Shown: positions 63,984 through 64,000 of the stretch, in pieces
Layout of the letters: each line of letters starts with the position of its first letter
Position numbering within the stretch: the first letter of the stretch is position 1
Source of the DNA: Balneola sp.
Lineage (GTDB): Bacteria > Bacteroidota > Rhodothermia > Balneolales > Balneolaceae
Direction of reading: 5' to 3'
Length of the DNA stretch: 64,000 nt
Assembly: GCA_002696035.1 (NCBI GenBank)
Contig: NZQV01000026.1
Span: forward strand, 1 to 64,000
Position numbers and translations under genes: made by a program
The notes under the pieces: generated by a model
The model's input: only the letters and a program-made list of their open reading frames with translations
What the model was told of the DNA's origin: nothing
The model's database searches: none

Positions 63984-64000
63984 ACAGCTTACTTTATTAC

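Overview
The window looks like chromosomal DNA of a marine-type member of the Bacteroidota/Balneolota group, most likely Balneolia (inference). The pointers are a type IX secretion protein (PorQ), Reg_prop two-component sensors, a DUF5117-type zinc protease, a ClpXP/trigger-factor block, and the Bacteroidota-style promoter core TAnnTTTG in front of every stable RNA gene. Gene density is high and base composition looks even. I see no insertion sequence, prophage, integron or CRISPR array.

Layout. 1-10741: four co-directional signalling genes: a very long sensor kinase cut by the window start, a Reg_prop/Y_Y_Y/GAF kinase with a sister kinase core, a single-domain receiver, and a receiver fused to a PP2C-type phosphatase. 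10750-16786: a phospholipase D/nuclease-like/HhH exported protein, an FtsB/DivIC-like protein, a ROK sugar kinase and LptD. 16793-23000 (minus strand): riboflavin genes ribE and ribD, a SurA/PpiD-like foldase, and the mlaE-mlaF-mlaD lipid transport operon. 23086-28038: porQ, aroC, a TPR protein, a LysM/RlpA protein, a CPBP protease and an ECF sigma factor. 28023-32837 (minus): a sensor kinase, clpX, clpP, tig and tRNA-Leu. 32994-37271: cutA, cysH (iron-sulfur type), a crotonase-family protein, a DUF2784 protein, RNase P RNA and an MgtC/DUF4010 membrane protein. 37434-40727 (minus): a porin, a small PstS-like binding protein and a chemoreceptor. 41271-46332: smpB, a lipoprotein, an M50 protease, arginine deiminase, a SirB1-type protein and an orphan. 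46329-50486 (minus): a seven-PAS kinase with its LuxR-type regulator. 50903-55284: tRNA-Arg, an MltC-like transglycosylase, the zinc protease and tRNA-Lys. 55358-63983: a thioredoxin-like protein, HIT protein, aroQ, flippase, NYN/cold-shock fusion, a metal-related group (CDF transporter, ICMT-like methyltransferase, HMA-AraC regulator), ruvA, ruvC, fabI and a four-helix-bundle protein.

How the genes work together. Much of the window is envelope biogenesis (LptD, Mla, foldase, LysM/RlpA, transglycosylase, flippase, PorQ) and protein quality control (tig-clpP-clpX, smpB, M50 and CPBP proteases). Signal transduction is unusually prominent: four histidine kinases, two of them with seven stacked sensory modules. 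The candidates most worth following as undescribed systems are the kinase/kinase/receiver/PP2C cassette at 1-10741, the porin/binding-protein/chemoreceptor operon at 37434-40727, the HMA-AraC regulator beside a metal transporter at 59269-61189, and the NYN/cold-shock fusion whose nuclease motif is altered. Stable RNA genes share one promoter core, TATCTTTG.
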